A DNA stretch of 64,000 nucleotides, from assembly GCF_035582795.1 (NCBI RefSeq), contig NC_134370.1, positions 29,871,501-29,935,500 on the forward strand, given 5' to 3'. The notes below the pieces were generated by a model. That model saw only the letters and a program-made list of their open reading frames with translations. It had not been told where the DNA came from and did no database searches. The position numbers and the translations under genes were made by a program. The stretch's first letter is position 1, and every line of letters starts with the position of its first letter. The stretch comes from Mycteria americana. Its lineage: Eukaryota > Chordata > Aves > Ciconiiformes > Ciconiidae. Shown here piece by piece: positions 13,001-26,140 of the stretch.

Positions 13001-15814
13001 CTCTGCTACAAAACCTGAGTTGCTCAGAATCTGCTTATTGGTACATCACTTTATCAATACCTATAAAGTGTAATTTTTGTGTTCGTTCCCAGTGGAGCAA
13101 GAAGGATCAGATTTTAAAGGTATGTAGATGGGCGCAGGTGTCCTAACACTTCTGAAAATTCAATGTGGGTAATTTTTTTTTTTGTTAACTTAATTATGTT
13201 GACCTAGTGTTACCTGTGATGTATGAATAGGTTTGAGCTCTGCTGTACAAGTGGGTTGGCGTTGCCTGGGCCTTGAAGGCGGGGCACGCAGGGAGGACTG
13301 GAAAGCAGCCCCAGTTCTGCAGAGGAGTTGCTTCTGGGACCTCCCAGTAGCTGTTCTCTGCTGCCAATGTAAGAGGGCAATTATATCAAACTACTGTTTG
13401 AAAGGGAGCAGGCTTATACAGCTTGACATCTTGAGAAAAACCTGGTTGTATTAATGAAATAAATTCAATAAAGCAGTTAGCACACATTCAGTTGTAAAGC
13501 GTTTTAGACAGAGTTCATGTCTACAATAGCTTCAGCCTATGCAAGGTAACATGAATAACTTCTATCTTGGGTATCTTTCCTGGGCTGAATATTGCAATAA
13601 GGTCTTAATGCACAAACTTGTGTTTACATAATGCTATACAAGCTTTTTTGAGAGTACCTAAAACTATCAGGTTCAAAAGTCTTTGCAGGTGTTGTCACTT
13701 TTATTTGCCTGGAAGAAATGCTTACAATCATTAGAAATTATCTAAGTGAGAGTTTTAGTATCAAAATGTGTATCAAATGTATGGGAGGGGATTTGTAGAA
13801 AAAAGGAAACCTTTAATAAAGGGGGGAAGGAAGTGTCTGTGAACAAGTCATACGATTCTTTTGCTGTGGTGAGCTTGATCATTTTGGTCGAAGTGCTTTG
13901 TGACTAGATTTCTTCCTATTGTTCTACTTTTCTTGCACAGATAAGTTGAAGAATGATAAAATGGTTTTGATGAAATAGTTTTGGGGTACTAGATGTTTCA
14001 ACAAATGGGTTGGACAGTGCTGATTCCAAATACTTATTTCTGGTATTTCTTACTGTCTTAGAAGGAAAATATTCTCTAATTTGTAACATGGGCTAATTTC
14101 TCTTAAATGGATAAGTATTTACTTTTTCTTTCTGGAGTTTGTGTCTTTGAAGGAGTTTCTAGAGGTCTTTCAGTAAAGCTTAGCAGCTTTTATCCCAAAA
14201 TATTTTTAGACTAAACAAGACAGTAATTTTACACTCCATTTACACATAAGGACCCTAGCAAAGTCCCGGTACCATTTTATAAGAAGGAATATATTGTCAC
14301 TATACTTTTGCTGGACTGAGTCCTGAATGAAGTACTACTTCTGTATAGATTTTATTTTAAATTGGCTCTTCATTAGCAAAAAGCTCCCCAAAAATTGGAT
14401 TTTGATATTAGAATAGTGAAAAGATAATTCAGCTCTTTCCAAGTGGCACTGTATTTTATTTACTTAATTTAGCTTTTTTTAATGAAGGTGGGGGGATCCC
14501 AAAACACAGGAACAATAGTTTTAGGTGAATGCATATTAAAAGGTTACTTGGATGTCACAGAGCAAAAAGAGGTGTGTTTTTTTTTTCAGGTTGTCAGTGA
14601 CCTTGTGATGCAAACAAGTGTTTGGAAACAAAGGAGGAAAGATAGAAACACAGGTAGTTGCTACTGGGCATGGGCTTTCAACAACTGTCTTTCCTCAAGT
14701 GCAAGAGCTTTGTTTCACAAAGAACATCTAGCTGAAATGACGCTGAGAGACTTTGAGGAGCTTGCTCAAAACTGTGCTGTTTGGGAGCCTGTCTCCCCCT
14801 TCTTCAGCCCGCGCAGGTCAGAATAGCTTTATTGACTTTGTGCAGTCTAGATTCTAATTCTACAGAACAAGAGTGGCTGAATTTCTATTAGGTACTGGAA
14901 AGCAACAAGCTTTGCGGACTCCCAATTTATTTAAGTGCATCTGACGCAATGCTTTAAAAATCTGTAAGAAAAAAAAAGCTTGAATTAAAAGCAGCAGCTG
15001 TGGGATTTCCCTATGGTATTGATGTATTAAGGGTATAATGCTGTTGAAGCAAACAGCAAGGTGCTGGGCAATGCTGAGAACCGCGCACACAAAGAATTTG
15101 TAATATTGTTCAGGCTGGCTTTAATATTTTCAGTTGTAAGGAAGGTAACACAGCTTACATCTAAAAATTGCCTGAATTCTTACACGGTTTTACATGAATG
15201 AATGTTTCTTTTGAGGAAAAGTTTGACAAATCTGTACTTAGAAGTGTGTGGATTTCTATTTGTCGTTTATTATTCTCCTGTCCAAAGTTTCATACTTGGG
15301 GAGCAGAAACAGTTCTGTGTGACCAAATGCATGCTGTAAAGAGCACTAACAAAAGTGGGAATGAAAACTTTGAGCCACAATCAGCAAATATCTCAAAAGA
15401 ACAAGACTTCTGAACAGAACATTTGGAAAATAGGACAGGTACACATAAATAATGTAGGAATAGGAGAAGAAACAATCCACCAAGTTCAATTATCTCCACC
15501 TGAATTGCAATAGCAAGTCAGTCCTACAGAAGTAATGCTGTACAAATAGAGCTGGTTTAGCCAGAAGCAATACCTGTGTAATACTGGTTTAGTCCACCTA
15601 CATTTTGTGTCCATCTCTCTGACTCTTTAAGGTGCTTTTAAATTAACTTTTGACCTGCTTTTTTTATCAGTCTCCCCAAACTACTGAGATGTTTAACTTC
15701 ACTTGAATAATTATTTAGTTGACTAGGAAGGTAGTTACTCTAAATGGCTGCTCAGTTGTCATACTCCACTTAGAGACAGATTATTTCACCTTTAAACATG
15801 TTGACTAATACCAA

Positions 15815-15900
15815 GATTAGTTCCACTGATGTCATGAGGTCTAATTGTGGAGTAAGTTACCATCATGTGAATGAAGGTGGAAGGCTGAACCCTTTGATCC
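15815..15900. repeat. Probable ancient amniote interspersed repeat relic
   Basis: The stretch with 'gttccactgatgtcatgagg' followed by 'gtggagtaagttaccat' resembles an old amniote repeat whose consensus reads roughly as a 'cccattgacttcaatggg' block, then a '(g)gagtaaagttactc' block, then a 'gcaggat' block. The order of the three blocks fits. The identification is from memory, the copy is very degraded, and the edges are approximate. Confidence 0.35.
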
Positions 15901-18369
15901 AGTTACCTGATACCTTTAAATGATCTGGAGAATAATGGAAATTAAAATCTCAAAGGTGTATTTTAAATTCAGTATGAATGTCACTCTTTTCACATGGAAC
16001 AATCGTAGCTAAGGGCTTACACTCCAGCTTTACCTAGGCTGAGTGTTGAGTCATAGAGAAATATATTCAAAGGCTGGACCACTTAAATGCAGCTCCAGTC
16101 TTTTCTGTAGCAATTGACAAAGTGGAATAAGTATGCAGAAGCATATGGGAGCAGCTTTGCTTTGTTGTATGTTGTACTGTCAATAGACAACGATGAATTT
16201 TAGTTCCCTTCAAAATACTTAAATTCATAAGAACTCATAATTTTCCAATGCTTTAAGTTCATTTTTCATTGCCATTCTCATAATTTGCTAGTGTTCTTTA
16301 AATGAACCTTAACTTTCATATAACTTTAAGTGTTAAGTATTTTTTGAAATAGGACACACAATTTCAGGTCACCTGTAGTACTGCATTTATCATAGAACTA
16401 CACTTCTATATTTAAATGATCCTAAATTAGTTTTCTGTTTCTATCACACATGTCTGCAATCCCTATATGAGAGAAAATTAATCGCATATTAGAGATGATA
16501 TCTATCTATAGTTAACAAGAGCTTTACTTACCCATAAAAGCTGTAGCTCTCCAGAATGGGGACAATGAAGAATAGCTGATCTCTACTGTGAGCCTTAGTC
16601 CTTTACAGCTAGCAAGCTGTGAATAAGGGGGGATATTTTTATAGTGTTCAAGCCGGTGAGCAGTCCACAGCACGCTCACTCTCTTTTCTCTGTCTTTTTC
16701 TGTGACCCTGCTCTTCAAATGCATCTAATACTCCATAATTACTTAATCCTCTGCCGCTGCTTGTGTTTCCAGTTCTTAGATGTCATTAACAGAAACGGAA
16801 GCACAGTAATTATCATGCTGGGAGAGAACCTTTCAGATCTTCAAAATAATTTATATGGAATTTCCCTCTACTGTCATTCAGAAGAGTGATCATTGAATCT
16901 AAGGGACAGATTTCCAAGAGAGACCAGATCCCTCATTGGCATCTAGGTACACTGGCCAGGTTTAAAAAGTGTTTGGCTCCTAGAAGCTAATTCTAAAGTC
17001 TAGCCAAACTATATCAATGCCTGGATCTTACCTGGTGGGTGCTAAGCACTTGAGAAAGCCTGATCCAAACTCATCTTATTCTGCTTCACACTCACCTTTC
17101 AAGTTTGTGTGGCTGAAACATATCGGTAGTATTCTTTTCTCTTCTGTAAAAATAGCATTAGAGCCTGCAGCTGTCATCTCTGGCTTACTATTTTTGATCA
17201 AGTAGAATGTTTTTTTAATATTCTCAATTTTTTGGTAATTGTTATGAAAAAACAATGCTTTCTTTGAAGCAACAGTTTCAAAAATGTACATTTTTTTTTT
17301 CTCTGTTGCCTTTTTCAGCCGACTTGGAGGGTTGAACCTCTAACAAATAAGAGCCAGTCATAGGATGGTTTACGAAGTATGTGCTGTGTTCTATGCAGGA
17401 TGCATTACAACCCCCTAGCATTGCTGCAGTATGAGTTAGAGGAAACATGGTCTACCAGTTAATACTATTTAAAGATTGTTCCAGTAAGCAGTTTGAGCTT
17501 CCCAGTGTGGTGCTGCTTGGCGGTGGCTGCGTATGGTGGTGGTTGTGGTAGTAGCAGTGGGCTCCGAGTCTGTAGTGTTCTAAAACTTTGCTGCGCCGTG
17601 GAGCTATAATCGCTGCGGTGATTATAACACCAGAGAGAGTTTAAATTGCTGACTCTTAAAGATAAAAAGTGATCTGATAATGAGTTTGGAGCCTGAGGAT
17701 CCTGTTAAGGAGGTTGGGATGTTTTACTGTCTCTCTTGCTAGATAATTAAAAAGCTGATCCCTTTGGCTGGGCTTATGGAGAGGGAAGGTGAGCTGAATG
17801 CTTTCTGGATTTTTTTTTTTCAGTTGTAATGGCATGTTTTGCAAAGTTGCAAATGAATTGGAAAATAAAAGTCCTAAGGTAAAGATTGCTACGTTACATC
17901 CTGTAATGGGGAAAATTGCTTATGTGTGTATCAGTTGTTTGCATTGTCACATGCAGAAAAAATGTGTTCTACAGATACTGGAGAAATATAGCATGTATGT
18001 TTGACTGCTTAAAAGGGGCCAAGATCAGTCATGGATTAATCTGCATGTCGCAAAACGGTGAGACCTTCCTGCCGGTTCAGGGATTGACAAGATGAATTGG
18101 TTCTTGACCACTTTTGGGTATTAAAGGTACTGTTTATTGAAGTTAGAGTGCGGACTGAGTCTTAAGCAGGATTGCCATGTGCTGTCAGCATGGCAGAGGT
18201 TGCAACATTTCTGAAATGCAAGCAAGAGTGGTAAATGTTAGCATTTTATGGGCAGACGTGGTAAACTGTGAAGCCCCAAAAGAGACAAAATACAAAGTAC
18301 AGAGGGGATGAGTACATGGTGTTACTGCAGCATGATGTATGCCAGAAGCATTCAACCTCCACAGGGGCC

Positions 18370-18430
18370 AGTTCCAGTATCTTTTGAAGTCAATGGGAAT
18401 TTTTTCAAAGGAGCACTGGGTCAGGTTCAT
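18370..18430. repeat. Probable ancient repeat relic with AGTCAATGGGA core
   Basis: The core 'ttgaagtcaatgggaatttt' at about 18384-18403, with a 'ggtcaggttc' tail, matches the common core of old amniote interspersed repeats in which TGAAGTCAATGGGA is followed by a GGCCAGGAT-type tail. Short and diverged; the family is not assigned. Confidence 0.35.
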
Positions 18431-18850
18431 GGATATGTAGAAGATGGTAATAATGAAAAAAATTAACAGCTTTCCTTTGTTAAAAGACTGAAGACAACAA
18501 AGGAAACAAAATGAGGTATACAGTAAATGGGTGAAGACAAGTAAGAAATCACATCAGATAAACTCATCTTCAGTGTCATTCATCACCTTGCTGCAGTGAA
18601 TACTAATGGGAAAACAGAGGTTCATAATATTGCACAAAGCACTGACAAGCAGCCAGGTATGGAAATCCTGTACCAAATGAACTGTGATTTTATATGCAAA
18701 CTAATCAGTTACAAAGATTATGGCAAAATAGGACAGTATGGGAATCCAAATTTATAGAACAGCACTGTCAAGCTAAAATGCTCTTTCTGTTGGAATATAA
18801 TCCTGCAAACCTGTTGTAAGAGGCACTGCAGAAGGCTCTTGCCAACATCA

Positions 18851-18995
18851 CGTGCTGATTATGCTAGGTGCTGTACAAATGCACAGTGAGCAACTTTTGT
18901 GCTGGGAAAGCTTACAACCAAACTGAAAAATCTGGAAATATCTTGTCCGTAACCTGGTGGAGGGTCAGTGGCAGAGGCAGTGAGAGGACCCAGCG
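18851..18995 (+). repeat. MIR/CORE-SINE-like relic
   Basis: The segment carries, in order, 'gctaggtgctgtacaaatgc' (about 18863-18882), 'gggaaagcttacaacc' (about 18904-18919) and 'ggtcagtggcagaggcag' (about 18963-18980), followed by a 'gaggacccag' stretch. This is the order found in old amniote MIR-like SINEs, where the matching consensus words are tGCTGTACAAACAC, AAGAGCTTACAATC and TCAGTGGCAGAGC followed by GAACCCAG. Diverged, with small indels, and not expected to be functional as a SINE. Confidence 0.55.
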
Positions 18996-21900
18996 GTGTC
19001 CCTCAGGTGAGGGAGGCCCAAGCTCTGCTCTGGTGAAGCATTAGCTAGCCAGCACTGCTGAGAGGGACAGTGTGCTTGGGTCTGAGACTGACCGTGTGCC
19101 TGTACAGCTTCTGGAATAAAGTTTGGTCATGAGGGACTCTGCCTGGGGGACCTGAGGTATGTTTATGCCTCCTCTAATAGGCATGTCCCAGGACTGACAG
19201 ACATGGAGAAACTATTTTCTCTGCAGATGCCAATGAGAAAACTTCCTTTGAGCAAAATAAATTATCTAGAATAAATAGAGGAGTATTTATTTCTTTCTTA
19301 GTTAATGGATTGTTTTAAGTTAATGTAATATTCTGCATTGTGACATGTATCTCATCTGAAGGTGAATTTACTGCTTTAATTTTTTACAAGGTGGAAATGT
19401 GATTTATTTGATGGCAGCTTCAAATAAACTGGCCTCTTCAGAAAAAAGTGGACAGTGGATACCTGTGTTCTTCTGGTATTTTACTGCTCAGATCAAGTCT
19501 TATTGGAAAGGACTCTACACTGGGGAATATACAGTCCTTCCATATATGGTATTGTTTTTCTTCTCTGCCTTTGAATGCTGGTGAAAGGATATTTTAGTCT
19601 GGTTCACAGGTCTAGTAGATGCAGTTATTTTGGGAAAATGAAAAGGTTTTTAGAAAAGGAACTATCAGCAGCTTACTTGCTGAGCATGAAATTTCTGTAA
19701 CTATGATGAAAATAAACCTAACAGAACAGAAGGGAAAGCGCAGGAGTTAGAGCAGAGGGTGAGTATATCAGAGTAGAGCTAGGGCCTGTGGTCATGCTTC
19801 AGCAAACTTTTTTGGGGAAAAAATTGGAAATAAGCTGATCTATAACATCCTATTAAGATCCACAGCAAGTCCCATTCTTTTCATGGGGGCATATCATCAC
19901 ACAGGGAGTACTGCACAACATCTGTGCTATGAGATGTGGCTGCAGTTCTCCCAGTGTGCTGCAGTGCTGCTCTAGCTGTGTAGAGGACATTAAAGATTTA
20001 TTACTCTCTGCAATTCAGATTACTCTGAAGTACTGTGATGGGGAATCCATATTATCAAATACCATTATTGGGCTTAGAGGTCCACTTTTGATTTATTATG
20101 AAAATGATTATTTATTCTTATCTCTAGAAACAACAAGTAACCACAGTTACTGGAGTTCTGGCCAAGATTTCCTGGAAAGAAGCACACACATCTACTGCGC
20201 TCTGGATTTACTGTACGTGCTCCTGTGAACATTGGACGTGGCCTGAGCATGCTGTTTGTCTTGGATTTTTTGATGTTTTACAATTCTCTTGTGACTCCAG
20301 CCCTGAGTGGGCTGCAGACATCCCTAAATGCAGGACAAATTGCCATTATGTATCTGGAGCACTCTGGTCCTAATGCACGTGCTGGAGACCCAGTTTGTGC
20401 ATATTTAGGGGACATGTTTGGAGTTCTGGCAATTTGGTCAGGAATGTATTGTGATGTACCTAATGGTCATATTCTCAAATTATAGGTGTCTATACCTACT
20501 GTAAACTGACTGAGAACCTCAGAGAATACCTCTAGGCAACATCTCTGCTGAAGATCAGATTACTTTTGAAAGTCTGCTTATGAGTGTCTACTGAGAAGAG
20601 TAAGGGCTGATGTTAAAAACTTTTCTAATCCTTTCAATGTTCGTGTTTTGACAATGAATAATCAGGGAACTTTACAAGGAAAAGTGTGCTGACCAAAATG
20701 ATGAAAAATAAGATGTAGAAAAGGATGATATCTTTTAGTGAATAATGTGTTAAGTGTGAAAAGCTGGATTTACTACTCAAGTCAGTCTCTGTTTCCTGCC
20801 CCATCTTTACTACTTGAATGCAATCTGTAGTACTTCAGAGACAGGAGGGTTGTCCTTTTCTATGTATTCATGAAGTACCTGGATCCTTCAAGCCTATTCA
20901 TTTTTCAATAGTTTTGTCTTTGTTCTCCCTTGCTGCAATTTTTATGTACCACTTTTTGCATCCTGTTTTTTGTGGTGCTGGTACAATAAAAATATACATA
21001 CACCCACAGATTTTTATGCTTTTTAGTACAGAATAAAAATATCAAATGAAAATAGAAAAGCAGCAGACGCCTGTCAGCGTGAATATCTTCAACTGACAAA
21101 AAAACCACCACCGTTGTCCTACCTTTCCCTTGACTCCTGTTTCAAAGAAGCTTTTCTATGATGGACAGAAACCTGAAAGAATTGAAGTCTGTGATTTTGG
21201 GGACCAGAAAAACTCCCCTTTTCTTAAAGGCAGATGAAAAATATCAGTCATTTCAGTCCTCATTTTTAAGAGATGATTCTGGAAGGCAAAGAAATGACTA
21301 ACAGGAATAGATGTGATAGTTTGTGATCCTGGCTGAATTTAATTTTAGTCAGGAAGCTTGCATGTGAAGACTCAAATTGGTGGTAACAATGTAATGCTCT
21401 GGTTTCTTATTTTGTGTGAGTCACTTTTACGAGGCCCACATACTAATGTTTCTCAGAGTTGTCAAAACACTATTCCTAGCCTTGTTTGGTGCTGTAGCAG
21501 TGTCATGGAAGAAAGTCAGATTAGGTCTAAGTCATAAGCATCATTAGTCTCAGGATGATGGCCAAATTACTGTGTGCTAAAGAGTAGCTCTGTTCCATGC
21601 ATACTGGATTTGGATTTATTATCCTTCACTCCCATGACATTTTAAGGAGTGGTGTTGGGACAAAATGGCTGCTGTGGTTTGAGTCCAGAAGGTCGTTCAC
21701 ACTCTCGAGTTTCAATTCTAATTTGGCAGTCTTGTACTTCTGTCATAGTGGACCAGCACAAGCCTTTATTGTGGTACTGTTTCTTGCTATTGTATATGTT
21801 TATTTGGAAGTCTGGTGGTTTTGTACAGGGGCTGCCAGTGGAAGTCCTCAGGCTGCTTGAAAGGGTATTGCATAGACTTGCACATATGGAGCTGTTTCTG

Positions 21901-22299
21901 ACTTACTGTGGGATAAGAGTTATTGCTTTGCAGTTTTTAAAGGGGTTAAAACAGGGTTAATACTTTCCTCTCTTCCTGGAATATTGAGGCCTTACTAATT
22001 GGGCAGTGAATAAACTGACTTGTAGTGAGTCAGAAATCTGTGAATTGCATTAAGGTAGTAAAACTTACACAATCTTAACGTGTGTGCTCCTGAGCTCTGC
22101 TCAGTGGGGCAAGAACTGTGGATCTGTGTGACCAAAGGACAAGTATAATTACTAACTAGTACAACTTTCTTTTACCTAGGAATCCTTTATTATCATGAAT
22201 ACAGGTCAGATTTCTATTCCTTGATTCTCTGGCTATAATGTATAGCATAGACGAAGTCCTAGGTTGTCATTGGTTCACTGTGAGAGTTTATTCATATAA

Positions 22300-22320
22300 A
22301 AAAGAAAGAAAAAAAAAAAA
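22300..22320. repeat. A-rich tract
   Basis: A purine tract of A with two interspersed G residues, ending in a run of 12 or more A. It could be the tail of a retrotransposed fragment, but no element body is recognised next to it. Confidence 0.6.
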
Positions 22321-23534
22321 GGGATATTAACTTTTCTATAAGTTCCCTAGTTTTGAGGCTGGGAGATGTCATGTCCTTCCATATAACTCACTTTTAAATC
22401 CTTTTTCCCTCAGGACACTGGTCAAGAAACTTTTTGAAAGAAAATTAATGAACTTTCTAATTCCTTTTCACAGACTAAGGAATGGTTAAAAGAACATCAG
22501 TGATGATCTGGAGGGTAACTGAGCAAATCCCTTGTTTAGGAGAACTGTTCCTCCACTATGCATTTGCAAAATATTCTAGGTGTTGTGTGTACCAGGCAGA
22601 TTTTAAATTAGCTATAGATTTTTCATTCTTCCCATCTGGTTCAGTAAAAAGATAATTTGTCTCATAACATGTGTTACAATAACAGCTGGCTACACAACAC
22701 CCACTTGGTTTCAGAAAAGTTTTTTGAGGTTTTGACATTTCATTTTCTTCTACATTGGGAAGATTTTGGCTTCATTTTTATGTTTCCACAACCAGAGCTG
22801 TACTGGGGTGTCATCTCTGTAATTGAAACCTTGGGATTTCAATTAGAAGACTGTACATACATATCCAGCTAGGCTGGTAAAGCTGGTTTGGGAATGGGCA
22901 AATGTACACCTCTGTTCTGCCTGCTATCTGTTGAGAGTAGGTTTTAAATGAGAATTCATCCAGGTACATCAAAGACTTCAATATTAGGGCCAGTGCAATG
23001 AGAATGTCTCACTTTCATACTTAGACCTAACCCCAACCACCCTTCCTTAACATAATGTTTATTGATAAGTCTCTAAAATATTTAGGCTTTCACAGAACTT
23101 CTAAGTCAAAAGCATTCTGATAATATCTAATTATTTCCATCCATGTGTGACAGCATGTACAGCACAAAAGGAAAGCTAGATCCTGCTTTCTACAATTAGT
23201 ACATTTATTGCTCAAGGAAAATGTTTAAAAGCAGACATTAGATTCAGTTGTTTGTACTTTATCTCTGTCAGGCTCAGAGGACTTACATATTTGACTCCAG
23301 AATTCAAACAAGACTGTAATAAGTAATATTAGTGAAATATTCAATATCTTCTATGCTACTTTTTAATTATCTATTGTTATATAAATCCTGCTGTTCTCTT
23401 TCATTTTATAATGGAGATCAGAGGAACTTCTTCACTGCTGAGATTAATTTTTGGTGTCAATTCTTTTCTTAAGTCCTCTGAGTATTTGAGGGTTTGCTTC
23501 CTATAATTTTTATTAATAGCCGTTTTTTTTTTAG

Positions 23535-23672
23535 ACTGGTTCTCAGTTGCGCATGCTGAGGCTCAAGAGACAGATTCAAAGCCCCCTGAGCAAATTCTGA
23601 CTTGAGGCGCTCTATTCCCATCTCTCTGCCTCATGAGGCAGTGAATGTTGTAACATCAAGGGAATGAAGCAG
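23535..23672 (+). other. Possible non-coding exon (consensus splice sites)
   Basis: The 138-base segment follows a T9-TAG acceptor (polypyrimidine run at 23523-23532, AG at 23533-23534) and ends at AAGCAG followed by GTAAGT, a near-perfect donor at 23673. All three forward frames contain a stop, so it cannot be an internal coding exon. If it is real, it would be a 5' UTR exon of SH2D4B about 13.8 kb upstream, or an exon of a long non-coding RNA. Matching pairs of sites arise by chance in sequence of this length, so this is only a candidate. Confidence 0.18.
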
Positions 23673-26017
23673 GTAAGTCCTATAGCTCGGCTGTATAAAA
23701 AGTGACCAGAGTCCTTGCTGTAGGCGTATTGGAGGATCATTCCAGCTGACCTTTGGAGGAACTCTAGAAGATACAGAGAACCCAACCATGCTTGTTCCTT
23801 GTGATACCTTCCTGAAATTAAATACTGTTCTAAATCATTTGAGAGAAGAATTGCCTATTCTTAAATAAGTATCTGAAGAGCGACAAAGCAATCCAGTAGC
23901 TTCTTTGTTCAGAGAAAAGGGCTGGTGCATTATGCTTATGGTATTATAAAATTGTTTGGAAATTAAAAAAAATTGTATTTGTATTCATATATTTTTTTTA
24001 AAGAAAACATGTGAAATGATTGAAACTACCTGAACCTCTGATATTGTAGGGCATAGATGAGCCTGTAAAATGCACTGTAAATCCACAAAAAAGATTTGTT
24101 GCTGGTACACATGAACTTAAAAAGAGAAAAGGCAAAGCAAGGATATCTGCAAGTATTTATGATGCTCAGAACTGCTTGTATTCTTCTGAGATTGTTGTGG
24201 ATTTTCTTAATCTCATTCCACTTCAGTGATGACAATATATCATTGGACATAAATTATGAGATTAGGGTTTTTTCTTTTAGAGTGGAGTTGCATATATAAT
24301 TTTTTACAATACTTGTATGATAAAGGAGTGTGTAAACACAAACATATCCTTATCTATGACTTTGCTTATTGGACATGTAGCAAAGTCCACAAAATATCGT
24401 CGCTCACAAGAAGATCAGGTATTATTAATGATACAAGCTATTTTGTTGAAATGTAACAGGAGCAAAATACAATGATATATCAGTAATGGAGAACCGCCTT
24501 TGTATTCAACCCACTGTTGAATTAAAAAAAGAGAACTTGTTCATAATGGAGACTAGGCCATAGTAAGTGTAGAACTTTATGAATTTCTGGGAGGCAAATA
24601 TCATGGAAGTCTGGATCTTGGTTGCAATTTCAGAATTTCCACCTGTCCAGCACCTGTAGCCCTTAAGCCACAAAGGGACCCCTCTAGTAGAAAAGTTTCT
24701 GATTGCAGATCTAGATTACAATATTATTTTTGTGGTTAAAATCTGGGATCTTGCTTTATTAAACCAGGGTGTAGTCTGTTTATTTTATTTTTCCTAATGC
24801 TGTTCGCTCTTCCTTTCTCCCTCTTTTTTAATGCAGCTCTGACTTTTAAAATGACTTCCTATATCAACCATCTGCATCTTCCTGCAGTTTGGTTTTTTTT
24901 TCTAAATAGGCTATTTAGTCCCTCTTCTACATACTGCCTGTCTGTAGTATCACTCCTAGAGAATGCATACATTGTCCATCTTGCTCTATGATGGATTTTA
25001 TTTCTAGAAAATAAGTTTTAATGCAGTATTTTTGTAATGGAGCAATAACAGCTAAAGAAATATGGTGACTGAATATTTCTGTAGAATCATATGAAACGAG
25101 GCTGAAATAGAAAGAAGAGGAAATAAATAACAATCTCAAGGACCTAGTCTTCAGTATAGCTGAGCTGAACTCTTTGAATAGACTTGGGGTCTGTGGGAAG
25201 GGCCTGGAGCGAAGTTGGGGCAATTCAAATTCCTGTGTAGCCTAGAGAAGCCTCAAGGTTATAGTGCTCTACCTACTTTTTCTTGACCCAAAGGGACCGG
25301 GATATATGCATCTTTTCTCTAAATAAGCCACCTGTTCTATAGCATCCTGCTGATGCCTTGTAGCTTGCCCTTCAGCTGATATGTTTGCTTGTTTTTGTGA
25401 GCTTCTGTATAGAATGTACAGAGCTACAATACAACCTATGGAATGGGGAGTCCTTTGGAAACTAGCTAAGGTGATTGTATGGTCCCTGTGGCTTCCAAAG
25501 AGCTGTACTGGGGACAAGACTTTGGCCTGTATTTCCCTATTCCCCTGCATATTGCATAATAGTTCCTTGTACTTACTGGGCTTTTCATGGAAGATGCAGT
25601 GTCTGATCCCATTTCTTCAGTGACCTGCCAAGCTTTTTAATATTACACACTCTAGCTAATACCATTGATTTTACTGGAGTTGACTATACAGCATAAAGTG
25701 CTTGCTTCAGTCTATATTTTCATTAACAGCTGGGCCAACAAAGGAAGGAGAGTCTGCTGGTGACAAATCTGCAAGCAAATCCTATAAATTTTAGAGGGGG
25801 ATAGAAAGCTGCTTTGTTTTCATTTCTATAATAGTTATAAAGTAATAATCCTTATAATTGTATGATCAAAGTAAAGACTAAATAAAATTATCAGGACAAG
25901 TACTGCATTATTCTAGTGCCTTCTGGCAGTTACCATGTTTAAGTGCTAACTTTTGTGCTATTTGGTGACAACTCCACTTGGGAGCAGTCTGTCTCACTCT
26001 TGGGTAAGTTTATAGAG

Positions 26018-26140
26018 CCATAGTAAACGAGCCAGAAAGAACTATTAGATCATCTGGATCATCATAGGCCATTAAAACTTCACCCAGTTACCCATGTAGC
26101 ATTTGTTCTTAAGGCTGGATATAACAGATCTACGACCTTT
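26018..26140 (-). mobile_element. Ancient CR1-like LINE 3'-end relic, antisense
   Basis: The + strand reads 'agaactattagatcatctgg' (26038-26057), then 'aggccattaaaacttcaccc' (26067-26086) and 'agttacccatgtagcatttg' (26087-26106). This follows the antisense order of a well-populated old reptilian CR1 3' end, whose words are approximately ATTAGATCATCTAGTCTGACC, AGGCCATAGAATTTCACCC and AGTTACCCCTGTATTGAGCC. Only about 120 bases are recognisable, the copy is highly mutated, and it is unrelated in age to the CR1 at 9019-10055. Confidence 0.55.

Noticed and set aside
19929..20485. Two adjacent open frames (99 and 86 codons) with hydrophobic stretches, resembling a small membrane or viral-type gene
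   Set aside because: They are in different frames, share no recognisable motif, and no LTR, poly-A tail or splice signals flank them. I cannot support a gene or an endogenous viral origin.
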